From Enterobacteriaceae bacterium 89 (GTDB lineage Bacteria; Pseudomonadota; Gammaproteobacteria; Enterobacterales; Enterobacteriaceae), in NCBI GenBank assembly GCA_014156375.1, contig RQJH01000002.1:960331-1024330 (forward strand): a DNA stretch of 64,000 nucleotides, read 5' to 3'. Made by a program: the position numbers and the translations under genes. The notes beneath the pieces were generated by a model, which was not told the DNA's origin, did no database searches, and was given only the letters and a program-made list of their open reading frames with translations. Positions 52,505-61,139 of this stretch are shown piece after piece. Within the stretch, counting starts at the first letter, position 1. Each line of letters starts with the position of its first letter.

Positions 52505-53167
52505 TTGTAAGTCCTGTTTTACATGTTTATGAATGTGCGAATACAGTCGCTATTTTGGCAAAAAAATAGCGGGTCATTCCGTATATAGAGATATACATTG
52601 CATTGATTAACTGTATTTATTATCGATAGACAGAAAGGATTAATTCAAAGCCACACCCTGTCTATGGGTTAGAACTTTACACAAACTGACGCCACGAATC
52701 AAAAAACAGAAATCTTGCTGTGAAGGGAAAATATGGATTTAAAAACCAAAAATCACAAAAAACATAAAAGCCAACAAACCCAACATAAAAAGAATAAAAC
52801 TAAATAATAAAACCAAAAAACCAGTGAAAAACACTACAAATTAAACATCTAACGGATTAATAATCCACCATCAAACTCATTGATAGACAACATAATTAAC
52901 CTCGAAAACATCACTGGTAACTATATGAAAAACAATGCCTTTATGACAAATATTCAAAATCCATTACAAAGCCAAATCAAAATTATAATGCTATTTTTGA
53001 ATCTCTTTAAAAATAGATTAAAAGCGGCATGTTTTCATACCCGTAGGGCTATTTTATGGATTTTCTAATAATCCAAATTTTAAAAAACTAAAATCCCGAT
53101 CTGACTGGAAAAATGCGGCGTGACGAGAGGAAATGGCGAATCCCGCAGGACTCGCCAACAGAGAGGA
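52505..53167. other. Long AT-rich intergenic region upstream of the fimbrial operon
   Basis: 663 bases, strongly AT-rich between about 52680 and 53100 (runs such as repeated AACAAAAA). It contains the fimbrial promoter. An inverted repeat CGCTATTT (52548-52555) / AAATAGCG (52564-52571) lies about 45 bases upstream of the pilin start. A short hairpin TGGCGA...TCGCCA (53134-53157) lies just past the MurQ-like gene stop. No convincing gene and no inverted-repeat pair of a fim-type phase switch. The base composition suggests H-NS silencing. Confidence 0.6.
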
Positions 53168-54085
53168 TTAGACTTTATCGAGTTTCAGAGAAGAGACCTG
53201 ACTCAGGGCGATACGCAGGTTACCGCCGTTATCATCCAGCAGCTCCCGTGAGCGCCAGGCATCCATCCCGGACAAAATACTCAGGATTGCAGTGCGGCAA
53301 TGGTTATTGGCGTTCGCCAGCGCGACTTTGGCCTGAGCACGCGGACAGCCGGTCACTTCCATCACCAGGGCGATTTGCCGCTCCTGCCAGTGGGTGGTAT
53401 TCGAAGGAATATCCACACGCAGGTTGCTGTAAACTCGCCCGCCGCGAATAGCCACGCCGGTGGTCAGCATGGTGAGGATCTGTTTCTGCGCCAACTGGGC
53501 TTTCGGGTTGTTATAGCCGGCCACCACTTCCGGTCCGGTTGGCGGCACGATGACGATATCCGCCAGCTGCGCGGCTTCACTGCTGGCATCCTGGGTAATC
53601 AGCGCCACTCTGGCCCCCAGCGACCACGCATGGCGCAGCGCGCCCCACAGCCACGGCGTTTTGCCGCTGACGCTCAGGCCAATCAGCATGTCGTTATTGC
53701 TAAAGGCGATGGTTTCGAGATCTTTCACCCCGCGATCGTAATCGGAGGCAATCCCGGCTTCGGTTTTGATCATCGAATGCGCGCCTCCGGCAATCATTGC
53801 CAGCAGCGCGTGTTTGTTATCAGGAGCGAATTCCCCGGCGGCAATCACCGCCGTACGGCCTGAAGCGCCTGCGCCCGCCAGGATAACCCGCCCGCCGCGG
53901 CTAAGCGTGGCTGTGGCGTTATCCACCAGCCGGGTGATTTCCGGCAGGCAGGAGGCAACGGCATCACAGACCTGTTTATCTTCCTTGTTGATCATCGCCA
54001 GCATATCGTGGGTCGAAAGCCTGTCGATATCCATGGTGGCGGCATTGCGTCGTTCCATCACTGAACTCATTGGCTTAATGCTCAT
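53168..54085 (-). CDS. MurQ-like SIS-domain protein (N-acetylmuramate 6-phosphate etherase family)
   Basis: A 305-residue SIS-fold protein. Similarity to MurQ is visible in DIDRLSTHDMLAMINKEDKQV (about 28-48), GGRVILAGAGASGRTAVIAAGEF (about 73-95), GLSVSGKTPWLWGALRHA (about 144), PEVVAGYNNPKAQLAQKQILTMLTTGVAIRGGRVYSNLRVDI (about 194-235) and NNHCRTAIL. MurQ removes the lactyl ether of MurNAc-6-P. The catalytic Glu of the LDASE motif is kept (AGEF), but the second Glu region (VEGAED in E. coli) and the SRxKAGTAQK signature are altered. Start at 54085 with AAGGAGG upstream. It is divergent from dcuS with no murP or murR nearby, so a different sugar-phosphate substrate is possible. Confidence 0.75.
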   Translation of the reverse strand: MSIKPMSSVMERRNAATMDIDRLSTHDMLAMINKEDKQVCDAVASCLPEITRLVDNATATLSRGGRVILAGAGASGRTAVIAAGEFAPDNKHALLAMIAGGAHSMIKTEAGIASDYDRGVKDLETIAFSNNDMLIGLSVSGKTPWLWGALRHAWSLGARVALITQDASSEAAQLADIVIVPPTGPEVVAGYNNPKAQLAQKQILTMLTTGVAIRGGRVYSNLRVDIPSNTTHWQERQIALVMEVTGCPRAQAKVALANANNHCRTAILSILSGMDAWRSRELLDDNGGNLRIALSQVSSLKLDKV

Positions 54086-54258
54086 AACAACCTCCTTATT
54101 AAACGTCCACATCCACTATAAGGATATTCCTGGATACAGCCTGCGAGTGCCGTCACGCTTCGCCGGGATGAAGTGACAAATTTCCTTTTCTTTACTCGCC
54201 TTTAAAAATCTCGCTCCGGCGACGATAATGACTCCTTTGTTGTTACCCAGGGATCTCC

Positions 54259-55878
54259 ATGAGCGACTCACCTCTTGCTGCCAGTCCGCAGCGGCGTCCA
54301 ATGAAACTGAGCACCCTCGTCACCTTAATGGTGGGCGGCGTGCTGGGTGCGGTGCTGATCCTCGCCTATGCCCTGTGGCTTGGGCAGATTAATACCGCCA
54401 CGCGTGATGGCGTCAAAGAGACGGCGCTGGCCGTGGCGCGCACGCTGGCAGACAGTCCAGAGGTAAAACTCGGGCTGACTTCCGCCGGGAAAAGTGCCGC
54501 TATCGCATCGCTGGCGGATGCGGTGAAACAGCGCAACGATTTGCTGTTTGTGGTTGTCACCGATATGCAGGGCATTCGCTATTCGCATCCGGATAAAGCC
54601 ATTATCGGCAAGCCGTTTATTGGCGAAGATTTGAGCCCGGCGCTCGAAGGCAAAGAGAATGTCTCCGTTAACCACGGCGTGCTGGCGGAAGCCCTGCGCG
54701 TGTTTACCCCGGTTTATGATGCCCGCCATCAGCAAATTGGCGTGGTGGTGGTGGGCATTTCGCTCAGCAAAGTGGATGAACAGATCGACCGCAGTCGCTG
54801 GGGCGTGCTGTGGAGCGTCCTGTTCAGCATTATCGTCGGCAGCTTCGGCGTTTATTGCCTGGTGCGGGTGCTTAAGCGCGTACTGCTGGATCTTGAACCG
54901 GCTGAAATTTCGAGCCTTTACCAGCAGCGCCAGGCGATGCTGCAATCCCTGAAAGAAGGCGTGATGGCGGTGGATGCTCAGGGACGGGTGACGGTGATCA
55001 ACCACGCTGCGCGACAGATCCTACTCTCCTCTTCAAGCCTGATGCAGGGCGAGCCGGGCCAGGCGCAGCTGCTGGCTAATTTGCGCGATGTTTTACACAG
55101 CGGTGAAGCGAAGCAGGATCGGGAGCTGGGCTGCAACGGGCGTTTGCTGTTGAGCAATACCGTGCCGGTTCGCAGCCAGGGTAAGGTGATTGGTGCTATC
55201 AGCACCTTCCGCGATAAAACCGAAGTCAGCCAGCTGATGCAGCGCCTCGACGGGCTGGTGAACTACGTCGATGCCCTGCGTACCACCTCGCACGAATTTA
55301 TGAATAAGCTGCACGTGATCCTCGGCCTGCTGAGTATGAAAAGCTACGATAAGCTTGAAGAGTATGTGTTGCAGACGGCGCACGGCTATCAGGTGGATAT
55401 TGGAGCCATTCAGCACCGGGTGAAATCACCGGTGGTGGCCGGGTTCCTGCTCGGCAAAATCAACCGGGCCAAAGAGCGCGGTTTCCGGCTGAATCTGGCC
55501 GATGAAAGCCTGGTGCCGGATAACCCGAACGAGAAACAGGTGACGGTGCTGGTGACCGTGCTGGGCAATTTGATTGAGAACGCGCTGGATGCGATGAGCG
55601 GGCAGGAAGAAGGTGAAGTGAGCCTGCTGATGCACTATCAGGATTCAGGGCTGACGATTGAAGTCAGCGACGACGGTCCGGGCATTCCCGAAGCCAATCT
55701 GCAGGCTATCTTCGCCAAAGGCTTTTCCACCAAAGGCGAGAACCGGGGCGTGGGGCTGTTTCTTGCCAGCCAGCAGTTAGATGAACTTGGCGGCTCCATT
55801 ACGGTAGAATCCGAGCCCGGTGTCTTTACCCAATTTTTTGTTTACCTCCCGTGGGACAGTGAAAGGAAGAGTGCGTGA
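54259..55878 (+). CDS. dcuS: DcuS-type C4-dicarboxylate sensor histidine kinase
   Basis: A 539-residue membrane sensor kinase with the domain order of E. coli DcuS (543 aa). TM1 (about 20-42), then a periplasmic PAS-like domain with the ligand-site segments VVTDMQGIRYSHPDKAIIGKPF (about 98-119) and LRVFTPVYD (about 147). Next come TM2 (about 182-205), a cytoplasmic PAS (MLQSLKEGVMAVDAQGRVTVIN, about 228), a His box SHEFMNKLHVILGLL (His about 345), and ATPase N, D/G boxes (NLIENALDAM; DDGPGIP; GVGLFLASQQ). It senses fumarate, malate, succinate or tartrate. The stop overlaps dcuR by 4 bases. A DcuS paralogue elsewhere in the genome cannot be excluded. Confidence 0.92.
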   Translation: MSDSPLAASPQRRPMKLSTLVTLMVGGVLGAVLILAYALWLGQINTATRDGVKETALAVARTLADSPEVKLGLTSAGKSAAIASLADAVKQRNDLLFVVVTDMQGIRYSHPDKAIIGKPFIGEDLSPALEGKENVSVNHGVLAEALRVFTPVYDARHQQIGVVVVGISLSKVDEQIDRSRWGVLWSVLFSIIVGSFGVYCLVRVLKRVLLDLEPAEISSLYQQRQAMLQSLKEGVMAVDAQGRVTVINHAARQILLSSSSLMQGEPGQAQLLANLRDVLHSGEAKQDRELGCNGRLLLSNTVPVRSQGKVIGAISTFRDKTEVSQLMQRLDGLVNYVDALRTTSHEFMNKLHVILGLLSMKSYDKLEEYVLQTAHGYQVDIGAIQHRVKSPVVAGFLLGKINRAKERGFRLNLADESLVPDNPNEKQVTVLVTVLGNLIENALDAMSGQEEGEVSLLMHYQDSGLTIEVSDDGPGIPEANLQAIFAKGFSTKGENRGVGLFLASQQLDELGGSITVESEPGVFTQFFVYLPWDSERKSA

Positions 55879-56594
55879 TTAATGTATTGATTGTTGACGA
55901 CGACGCGATGGTGACCGAGCTGAACCGGATGTATGTTGCCCGGGTGCCCGGTTTTACCTGCTGCGGCACCGCCTCCACGCTCGCTCAGGCCACGGCAATG
56001 GTGAACGATCCGGCGTTTGCCATCGACCTGGTGCTGCTGGATGTCTACATGCAGCAGGATAACGGGCTGGATCTGCTGCCGGTCATTCGCGCCTCTGGCC
56101 GCGCCATCGACGTCATCATGATCTCTTCTGCCGCCGACGCGGCAACCATCCAGACCTCAATTCACTACGGGGTGGTGGATTATCTGATTAAACCGTTCCA
56201 GTTCCCACGTTTTGAAGAAGCGCTGACCGCGTGGCGGGAAAAGAAAAACCTGATGGGCAGCCACGCTTACTATGAGCAGGAAGATGTGGACCGGCTGTTG
56301 CACGGCGGCACACCGGAGGTGGCGGACAGCAAAAAGCTACCGAAGGGCTTAACGCCGCAGACATTGAGAACGCTGTGCCAGTGGATTGATGCCCATCCGG
56401 AGAGCGAATTTTCCACCGACGATCTGGCACAGGCGGTGAATATTTCCCGCGTGTCGTGCCGTAAATATCTGATTTGGCTGGCGCAGATTAATATTCTGTT
56501 CACCAGCATTCACTACGGCGCCACCGGGCGACCGGTGTATCGCTACCGGCTTGTCGCCGAACAGTACGGCCTGCTTAAGCAGTACGCTCAATAA
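55875..56594 (+). CDS. dcuR: DcuR-type response regulator
   Basis: A 239-residue regulator, the same length as E. coli DcuR. The receiver domain has the acidic pair DDDAM, phospho-acceptor Asp56 in LLDVYMQQDNGLDLLP, ISSAAD and the Lys of DYLIKPFQ. The DNA-binding domain contains LPKGLTPQTLRTLCQWIDAH and ISRVSCRKYLIWL (about 190-204). Together with dcuS it should switch on C4-dicarboxylate uptake and fumarate metabolism genes under anaerobiosis. Start overlaps the dcuS stop. Its 3' end overlaps the convergent ApbE gene by 20 bases, an antisense overlap that could couple their mRNA levels. Confidence 0.92.
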   Translation: MINVLIVDDDAMVTELNRMYVARVPGFTCCGTASTLAQATAMVNDPAFAIDLVLLDVYMQQDNGLDLLPVIRASGRAIDVIMISSAADAATIQTSIHYGVVDYLIKPFQFPRFEEALTAWREKKNLMGSHAYYEQEDVDRLLHGGTPEVADSKKLPKGLTPQTLRTLCQWIDAHPESEFSTDDLAQAVNISRVSCRKYLIWLAQINILFTSIHYGATGRPVYRYRLVAEQYGLLKQYAQ

Positions 56595-57558
56595 GCCGAT
56601 AGCTGTCATCGAGCAGCGTGAAGCGGTAATGGCGCTGGGAGGAAAGGATCACTTCCCGCGCTTTGGTGACGAAAATCGCTTCGATGTCATCCCGTCCATT
56701 CAGCATCCGGCAGCCCTTCTCCACGCCAGCGCCAAACATCAGCGTGGTCCAGATATCCCCGTCGAGTGAATCTGTGGAAATAATCGTCACGCTGTCGAGT
56801 TCGTTATCCAGCGGATAGCCCGTTTGCGGGTTGAGGATGTGGTGGTAGCGCTGACCGTCCTGCTCGAAATAACGCTCATAGGTGCCGGAAGTGACAACTG
56901 ACTTATGGCTGACTTCCATCGCGCCGACCAGCGCATCGGAAGTAGAAAACGGTTTTTTCAGCCCGATGCTCCAGCTTCCCTGCGGCGTGCCCAGCGTCTG
57001 CACGTTGCCACCGAGATTAATCAGCCCTTCCGTCACGCCTTCTTTTTGCAGCAGGTCGCGCACCCGGTCAGCGATATAGCCTTTGGCGATAGCGCCGAGA
57101 TCGATTTCCATCCCTTCGCGAGCCAGAAACACGCTGCATTCTGCGTCATTGAGAATAACGTCTTCCGGCTGAGTGATGGTAAGTAGAGTGATGATTTCAT
57201 CGGCTGGCGGCACGCTGTCGCCCTTAAAGCCAATGCGCCAGCGTTTCACCAGCGGCCCGATAGCGAGGTTAAAGGCGCTGCCCGGCAGGATGCTTGCCGC
57301 TTTGGCGCATTTGATAAGCTGGTAGACCGCAGGAGTGACCTTAACCGGATGCTGCCCGGCGGCATGGTTGATGTCCATGACCTGGGAATCAGCACGGTTA
57401 ACGGTGAAGAGATCTTCGTAGTGTTTGATGAGATTAAAGACGTGGGAAGCCAGCGGCTGGTTGTTTGAGAACAGTTTCAGCAGGATGGGTGAGCCCATCA
57501 GCACGGCAGAGTAACTGTACACGGAATCGTCTGTTGGCATGGCGGTTGCCCTCATCAT
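56575..57558 (-). CDS. apbE: FAD:protein FMN transferase, cytoplasmic ApbE
   Basis: ApbE family, about 327 residues, carrying the FAD-binding and catalytic signatures: MEIDLGAIAKGYIADRV (the DxGaiAKGyaaD motif), LINLGGNVQTLG (G-G-N/D), TSGTYERYF, HHILNPQTGYPLDNELDSVTI and the C-terminal GDIWTTLMFGAG metal motif. It lacks a signal peptide or lipobox, unlike periplasmic ApbE, so it acts in the cytoplasm. This fits flavinylation of the FMN-binding domain in the adjacent soluble fumarate reductase. Start: ATG at 57558 (AGGGG 7 bases upstream) or 57540; the earlier frame start lies in a CCCTCTCCC repeat. Same strand as the reductase gene, 166 bases downstream of it. Confidence 0.92.
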   Translation of the reverse strand: MMRATAMPTDDSVYSYSAVLMGSPILLKLFSNNQPLASHVFNLIKHYEDLFTVNRADSQVMDINHAAGQHPVKVTPAVYQLIKCAKAASILPGSAFNLAIGPLVKRWRIGFKGDSVPPADEIITLLTITQPEDVILNDAECSVFLAREGMEIDLGAIAKGYIADRVRDLLQKEGVTEGLINLGGNVQTLGTPQGSWSIGLKKPFSTSDALVGAMEVSHKSVVTSGTYERYFEQDGQRYHHILNPQTGYPLDNELDSVTIISTDSLDGDIWTTLMFGAGVEKGCRMLNGRDDIEAIFVTKAREVILSSQRHYRFTLLDDSYRLIERTA

Positions 57559-57565
57559 TTGGTTG

Positions 57566-57706
57566 CCCCTCTCCCCTGCCCTCTCCCGAGGGAGAGGGAG
57601 AAACAAAAAAACCGCTCAATCTGTTCCCTCTCCCTGGGGTATGGGAAAAAAACCAGGTCTGCACCATCATTCCCTCTCCCTGGGGAGAGGGTTAGGGAGA
57701 GGGGAT
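57566..57706. repeat. CCCTCTCCC/GGGAGAGGG palindromic repeat cluster
   Basis: Two hairpin-forming copies, CCCTCTCCC-GA-GGGAGAGGG (57579-57598) and CCCTCTCCC-TG-GGGAGAGGG (57672-57691), plus single CCCTCTCCCTGGGG units, lie in the gap between the reductase and ApbE genes and run into the 5' end of the ApbE reading frame. This CT-rich repeat is dispersed in many enteric genomes. It may form an mRNA hairpin that limits read-through from reductase to apbE. Confidence 0.75.
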
Positions 57707-57724
57707 AACGCACCCTCTCAACTT

Positions 57725-60499
57725 TTAACTACGGGCGCGAACCGCAGCCTGATGGCCAGCCAAAGTCCCAAAGATAATGATATCTGCCACCGCGTTACCG
57801 CCGATACGGTTACCGCCGTGGATCCCACCGACCACTTCACCCGCCGCGTACGCGCCTGGGATCACCTGATGCTCAACGTTCAGCACTTCGGTATTGGTGT
57901 TGATGGTCACGCCGCCCATGGTGTGGTGCACGCCCGGCGCGATTTGAATGGCGTGGAACGGCCCTTCGTTAATCGGCGCACGCAGCGCGGTGGTACGGCC
58001 AAAATCATCATCGTGCTGTTTTTCCACGAAGCCATTGTAGCGTTCCAGAGTGGCAAGGAAAGCGTGTTCATCAAGACCCAGTTTCGCTGCCAGCTCGCGT
58101 GGGGAGCTGGCGCTGGTGACGAAGCCTTTACCGATGTACTCATCCGCCGCTTTGTTTTTCGCTCTGACGTGCTCATCAAAGACGATGTAGGCAAAGTGTT
58201 CCGGCAGGGCGATGATCGCCGCAGAGACTTTATCGCGGGTCGACATTTCGTTATCGAAACGACTGCCCTGCTGATTCACCAGAATCGCGCCGCCGCCGCG
58301 GATGGATTCGGAAATCAGGTACGAAGTGTTTTGCTCAACGGTTGGGTGGATCTGAATTTCGCCCATATCCACGGTGCCCGCACCGATACGTTCCAGCAGC
58401 GCGATACCACCGCCGGTTGCGCCTTTATGGTTGGTGGTGACGAAGCCTTCCAGATCCGGACGGTATTTCACTACCATCGCGCTGTTGGCGCTGAAGCCAC
58501 CGGTTGCCACTACCACGCTTTTCGCCTGGATGGTGACGAGTTCTTTCTCTTCGGTCAGCAGACGCACTCCGCTCACTTCGCCATCGACAAGCAGAATGTC
58601 ATCCACGGAGGTGTCGAGCATCACGTCGATACCGCGTTTAGTTACGTTTCGCACCAGGCCGCTGATCAGGTAACCACCCACCGCCGATCCGTCGCGCGGA
58701 CGGTGAGTACGGTCGATGCTCATACCACCAGTTGTGGTGATGTCGTTCAGCATGATGCCGCGACGGGCCAGCCATTCGATGGCCTCCGGCGCGTTTTCCA
58801 CGAAGCGATGCAGCAGCTCCGGATTGTTTTTGTTGCCGCCGCCTTTCAGGGTTTCAGCGTAGAACAGCTCTTTGCTGTCCTGAATGCCTTTCACACGCTG
58901 GAAGCGGGTTTCCGCAGCGTTCATCCCGGCAGAAGCCTTGATGGTGTTACCGCCGATGGTTGGCATTTTCTCGACGATCAGTACGCTTGCACCTTCGTCA
59001 TGAGCCTGAATCGCCGCCGCCAGACCCGCGCCGCCGCTACCGACCACGACCACGTCGTAATTCTTCGGCGCGTGAGCGTCACCGCCCTCTTCCGCGACGC
59101 GGGCTTTAGTGGATTTCAGCATCGCTTTGGACACCGCTTTTTTCACCGCTTCACTCTGGCTGGTTGCGCCGGAAATGGCGTCCACGTGCGGGGTGTTGGC
59201 ATCCAGAATACGGGTTTTGATTTCCTCGAAGCTGGTAACAAATTCCACCTGCGACGGACCGGAAACCAGTTCGATATCGGCAATGCGGTCGCTCTCAAGG
59301 CTGACATTGATCAGCAGCTCGTTGGCGTCGTCCTGCACGGTTTCGGCGAATACGCCCGCTTTGAATTTGGCATCGCCCATGCTCATGTCGCGGATCATCG
59401 CTTCGACCAGCGAGAAGTGCCACAGCGGCTCAGGAATATTCAGCGCTTCACGCTGGGTGCTGTCGATAAACAGCTCCAGGGTTTCACCGTTGGCGATACG
59501 GTCGGTCCAGTCCGGGTAGGCGATAGTCGCGCGGCCTACGGCAATCAGGTCATAGCCATGGTCCAGACCCTGTTCCGCTTCAGCGGCATTGACGATACCG
59601 CCGACACCCATCACCGGAATCTGTGCCAGCGTTTCGGAACGCAGCGCGCAGTATTTTTCAATCAGCGGAGTGGGATCCTGAGTGTCGACAATGGAAGGAC
59701 GCAGGCTGGCACCCAGCGAGAAGTGCAGGTAGTCGAGACCGCGCGCTGCCAGTTTTTCCAGCAGGTACATGGTGTCATCGAAGCGGATACCCGGGACTTC
59801 CAGCTCTTCCGGTGAGAAGCGGTAGCCGATGATAAAGCTGTCGTCGGCATACTGACGCACCATTTTGTGGGTGATATCGAGCACCGCCAGCGGGAATTTC
59901 GCGCGGTTGTCGCGGCTACCGCCCCACTCGTCGGTACGCTGGTTAGAGTTTGGTGAGTAGAACTGCTGGATCAGATAGGTGTTCGCGCCGTGGATTTCCA
60001 CGCCGTCGAAGCCAGCCTGAATGGCACGACGCACGCCGTCACCAAATTTGCCGACCATGCCGGCCACTTCATCCGTGGTCAGCGCGACTGGGGTAGCTGC
60101 GCCTTCACGTGGAGCCGCCACGGCGCTTGGGCCAACCGGAGTCCGGCCGCCAATCAGCTTAGGATCGACCATGCGGCCGCCGTGATAGATTTGCAGAATG
60201 GCTTTTGAACCTTCGGCTTTGATGGCGGCGGCGATTTTTGCCAGACCGGCAATTTTCTCGTCGTTATCGATACCGATAGCGCCAGGGAAGGCGAGGCCCA
60301 GATCGTCGATAAAGCAGCATTCCACAATGATGGTCCCGATGCTGCCTGCGCGAACGCGATAGTATTCCACCAGCTCGCTGGTGACGGTACCGTCGAAATA
60401 ACCTGTGCAGGTGGTCATCGGTGCCATTAACAAACGGTTTTTCAGTTCAGTGCCATTCGGCAGAGTGAAAGGGGTTAAAATACGTTCGTTACTGGTCAT
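57725..60499 (-). CDS. Soluble NADH:fumarate reductase (OYE-FMN_bind-FAD_binding_2 fusion)
   Basis: A 924-residue cytoplasmic flavoprotein with three domains. Residues 1-365 are an Old-Yellow-Enzyme-like FMN barrel (LLMAPMTTCTGY, DGVEIHGANTYLIQQFYSPNSNQRTDEWGGS, MGVGGI). Residues about 375-465 are an FMN_bind domain with the flavinylation motif AISGATSQS (Thr about 446). Residues about 478-924 are a fumarate reductase/FAD domain (VVVGSGGAGLAAAIQAHDEGASVLIVEK, VVVATGGFS, HHTMGGVTINT, GGIHGGNRIGGNA). There is no signal peptide. This is the layout of the Klebsiella pneumoniae cytoplasmic NADH:fumarate reductase, where ApbE attaches FMN covalently. It would oxidise NADH and reduce fumarate without the membrane quinone pool. 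GGAG precedes the ATG at 60499. Confidence 0.93.
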   Translation of the reverse strand: MTSNERILTPFTLPNGTELKNRLLMAPMTTCTGYFDGTVTSELVEYYRVRAGSIGTIIVECCFIDDLGLAFPGAIGIDNDEKIAGLAKIAAAIKAEGSKAILQIYHGGRMVDPKLIGGRTPVGPSAVAAPREGAATPVALTTDEVAGMVGKFGDGVRRAIQAGFDGVEIHGANTYLIQQFYSPNSNQRTDEWGGSRDNRAKFPLAVLDITHKMVRQYADDSFIIGYRFSPEELEVPGIRFDDTMYLLEKLAARGLDYLHFSLGASLRPSIVDTQDPTPLIEKYCALRSETLAQIPVMGVGGIVNAAEAEQGLDHGYDLIAVGRATIAYPDWTDRIANGETLELFIDSTQREALNIPEPLWHFSLVEAMIRDMSMGDAKFKAGVFAETVQDDANELLINVSLESDRIADIELVSGPSQVEFVTSFEEIKTRILDANTPHVDAISGATSQSEAVKKAVSKAMLKSTKARVAEEGGDAHAPKNYDVVVVGSGGAGLAAAIQAHDEGASVLIVEKMPTIGGNTIKASAGMNAAETRFQRVKGIQDSKELFYAETLKGGGNKNNPELLHRFVENAPEAIEWLARRGIMLNDITTTGGMSIDRTHRPRDGSAVGGYLISGLVRNVTKRGIDVMLDTSVDDILLVDGEVSGVRLLTEEKELVTIQAKSVVVATGGFSANSAMVVKYRPDLEGFVTTNHKGATGGGIALLERIGAGTVDMGEIQIHPTVEQNTSYLISESIRGGGAILVNQQGSRFDNEMSTRDKVSAAIIALPEHFAYIVFDEHVRAKNKAADEYIGKGFVTSASSPRELAAKLGLDEHAFLATLERYNGFVEKQHDDDFGRTTALRAPINEGPFHAIQIAPGVHHTMGGVTINTNTEVLNVEHQVIPGAYAAGEVVGGIHGGNRIGGNAVADIIIFGTLAGHQAAVRARS

Positions 60500-60610
60500 A
60501 AGAGAACTCCAGATTTTAAAATTGAAATTTATGAATTGGGTGACGGTACCGTTTTTGCGTTTTATTTAGTGGTCCGATGTCGTGTTATTAATATAATGCC
60601 TTTTTTAATT

Positions 60611-60630
60611 ACTAAAGAACTTACTTTAGT
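60611..60630. promoter_or_regulatory. Inverted repeat upstream of the fumarate reductase gene
   Basis: ACTAAAG-AACTTA-CTTTAGT, perfect 7+7 with 6-base spacer, 112 bases upstream of the reductase start; a regulator-binding role is inferred from symmetry and place only. Confidence 0.4.
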
Positions 60631-60929
60631 TAATAAACTATTTAATACCTCGCGCAACAGGCCTACCACCAGGGTATTAGCAATTTAAAATATAACATTC
60701 ACATTACATATACTTGCGATAACATAATTGTTACTTTTGCTACATTGTAATAAATCAATAAAAAATCACACAAAGCTAATTAAAACAACAATATAAACTC
60801 AAACCATTTATGATAAAAAGACATTAAATACGGGCTGCATTTAACAATTTAATTCCATCACTGAAAATAACCACATGCCTAATCAGGGTTATTTAATATT
60901 GAAAAAAAGTAGCTGGGTTTTTCCATTTC

Positions 60930-60943
60930 TTGATCTGGATCAA
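60930..60943 (+). promoter_or_regulatory. FNR box upstream of the dicarboxylate transporter
   Basis: TTGATCTGGATCAA is an exact match to the FNR consensus TTGAT-N4-ATCAA. A TATATA/TATAAA stretch at 60968-60975 sits where the -10 of a class II FNR-activated promoter should be (site centred about 41 bases before a start near 60978). The transporter and fumarase should be induced without oxygen. Confidence 0.85.
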
Positions 60944-61139
60944 TTGTAATTAAGAGTGAAAGCGCAATATATAAATAACCCAAATATTTTTATTTAGCGC
61001 ACACCAAACTGCGTTAAATAGCGTTATCAGGAAGGACTAACTTCCATCATTTATAATTAAAGAAACTTTAGAAACTAAAAAAATTAAATGATGAACCTGT
61101 TGGCGTAACCGTATTCTTAACTACTTGTCGAGTCTCACT

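Larger units (their letters stand above)
60500..61139. other. AT-rich divergent control region of fumarate reductase and dicarboxylate transporter
   Basis: 640 bases without a gene, strongly AT-rich. It holds a perfect FNR palindrome (60930-60943), an inverted repeat ACTAAAG-AACTTA-CTTTAGT (60611-60630) and a wider one TAATACC...GGTATTA (60643-60679). The latter two lie 110-180 bases before the reductase start and are candidate DcuR or other regulator sites. Confidence 0.6.

Noticed and set aside
52880-53068. 62-codon open frame in the AT-rich gap before the fimbrial operon
   Set aside because: No Shine-Dalgarno sequence, biased Asn/Ile/Lys composition expected by chance in AT-rich DNA.
52505-53167. 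fim-type invertible promoter switch
   Set aside because: No long inverted repeats flanking a few hundred bases and no recombinase genes nearby; the one short repeat (52548/52564) is a local hairpin.
57539-59815. 758-codon plus-strand open frame opposite the fumarate reductase gene
   Set aside because: The minus strand encodes a complete three-domain flavoprotein with all motifs; the plus-strand product is His/Arg/Gln-rich antisense noise.
61125-61139. TTG start for the dicarboxylate transporter
   Set aside because: It has no ribosome site; the ATG at 61140 has GAG upstream.
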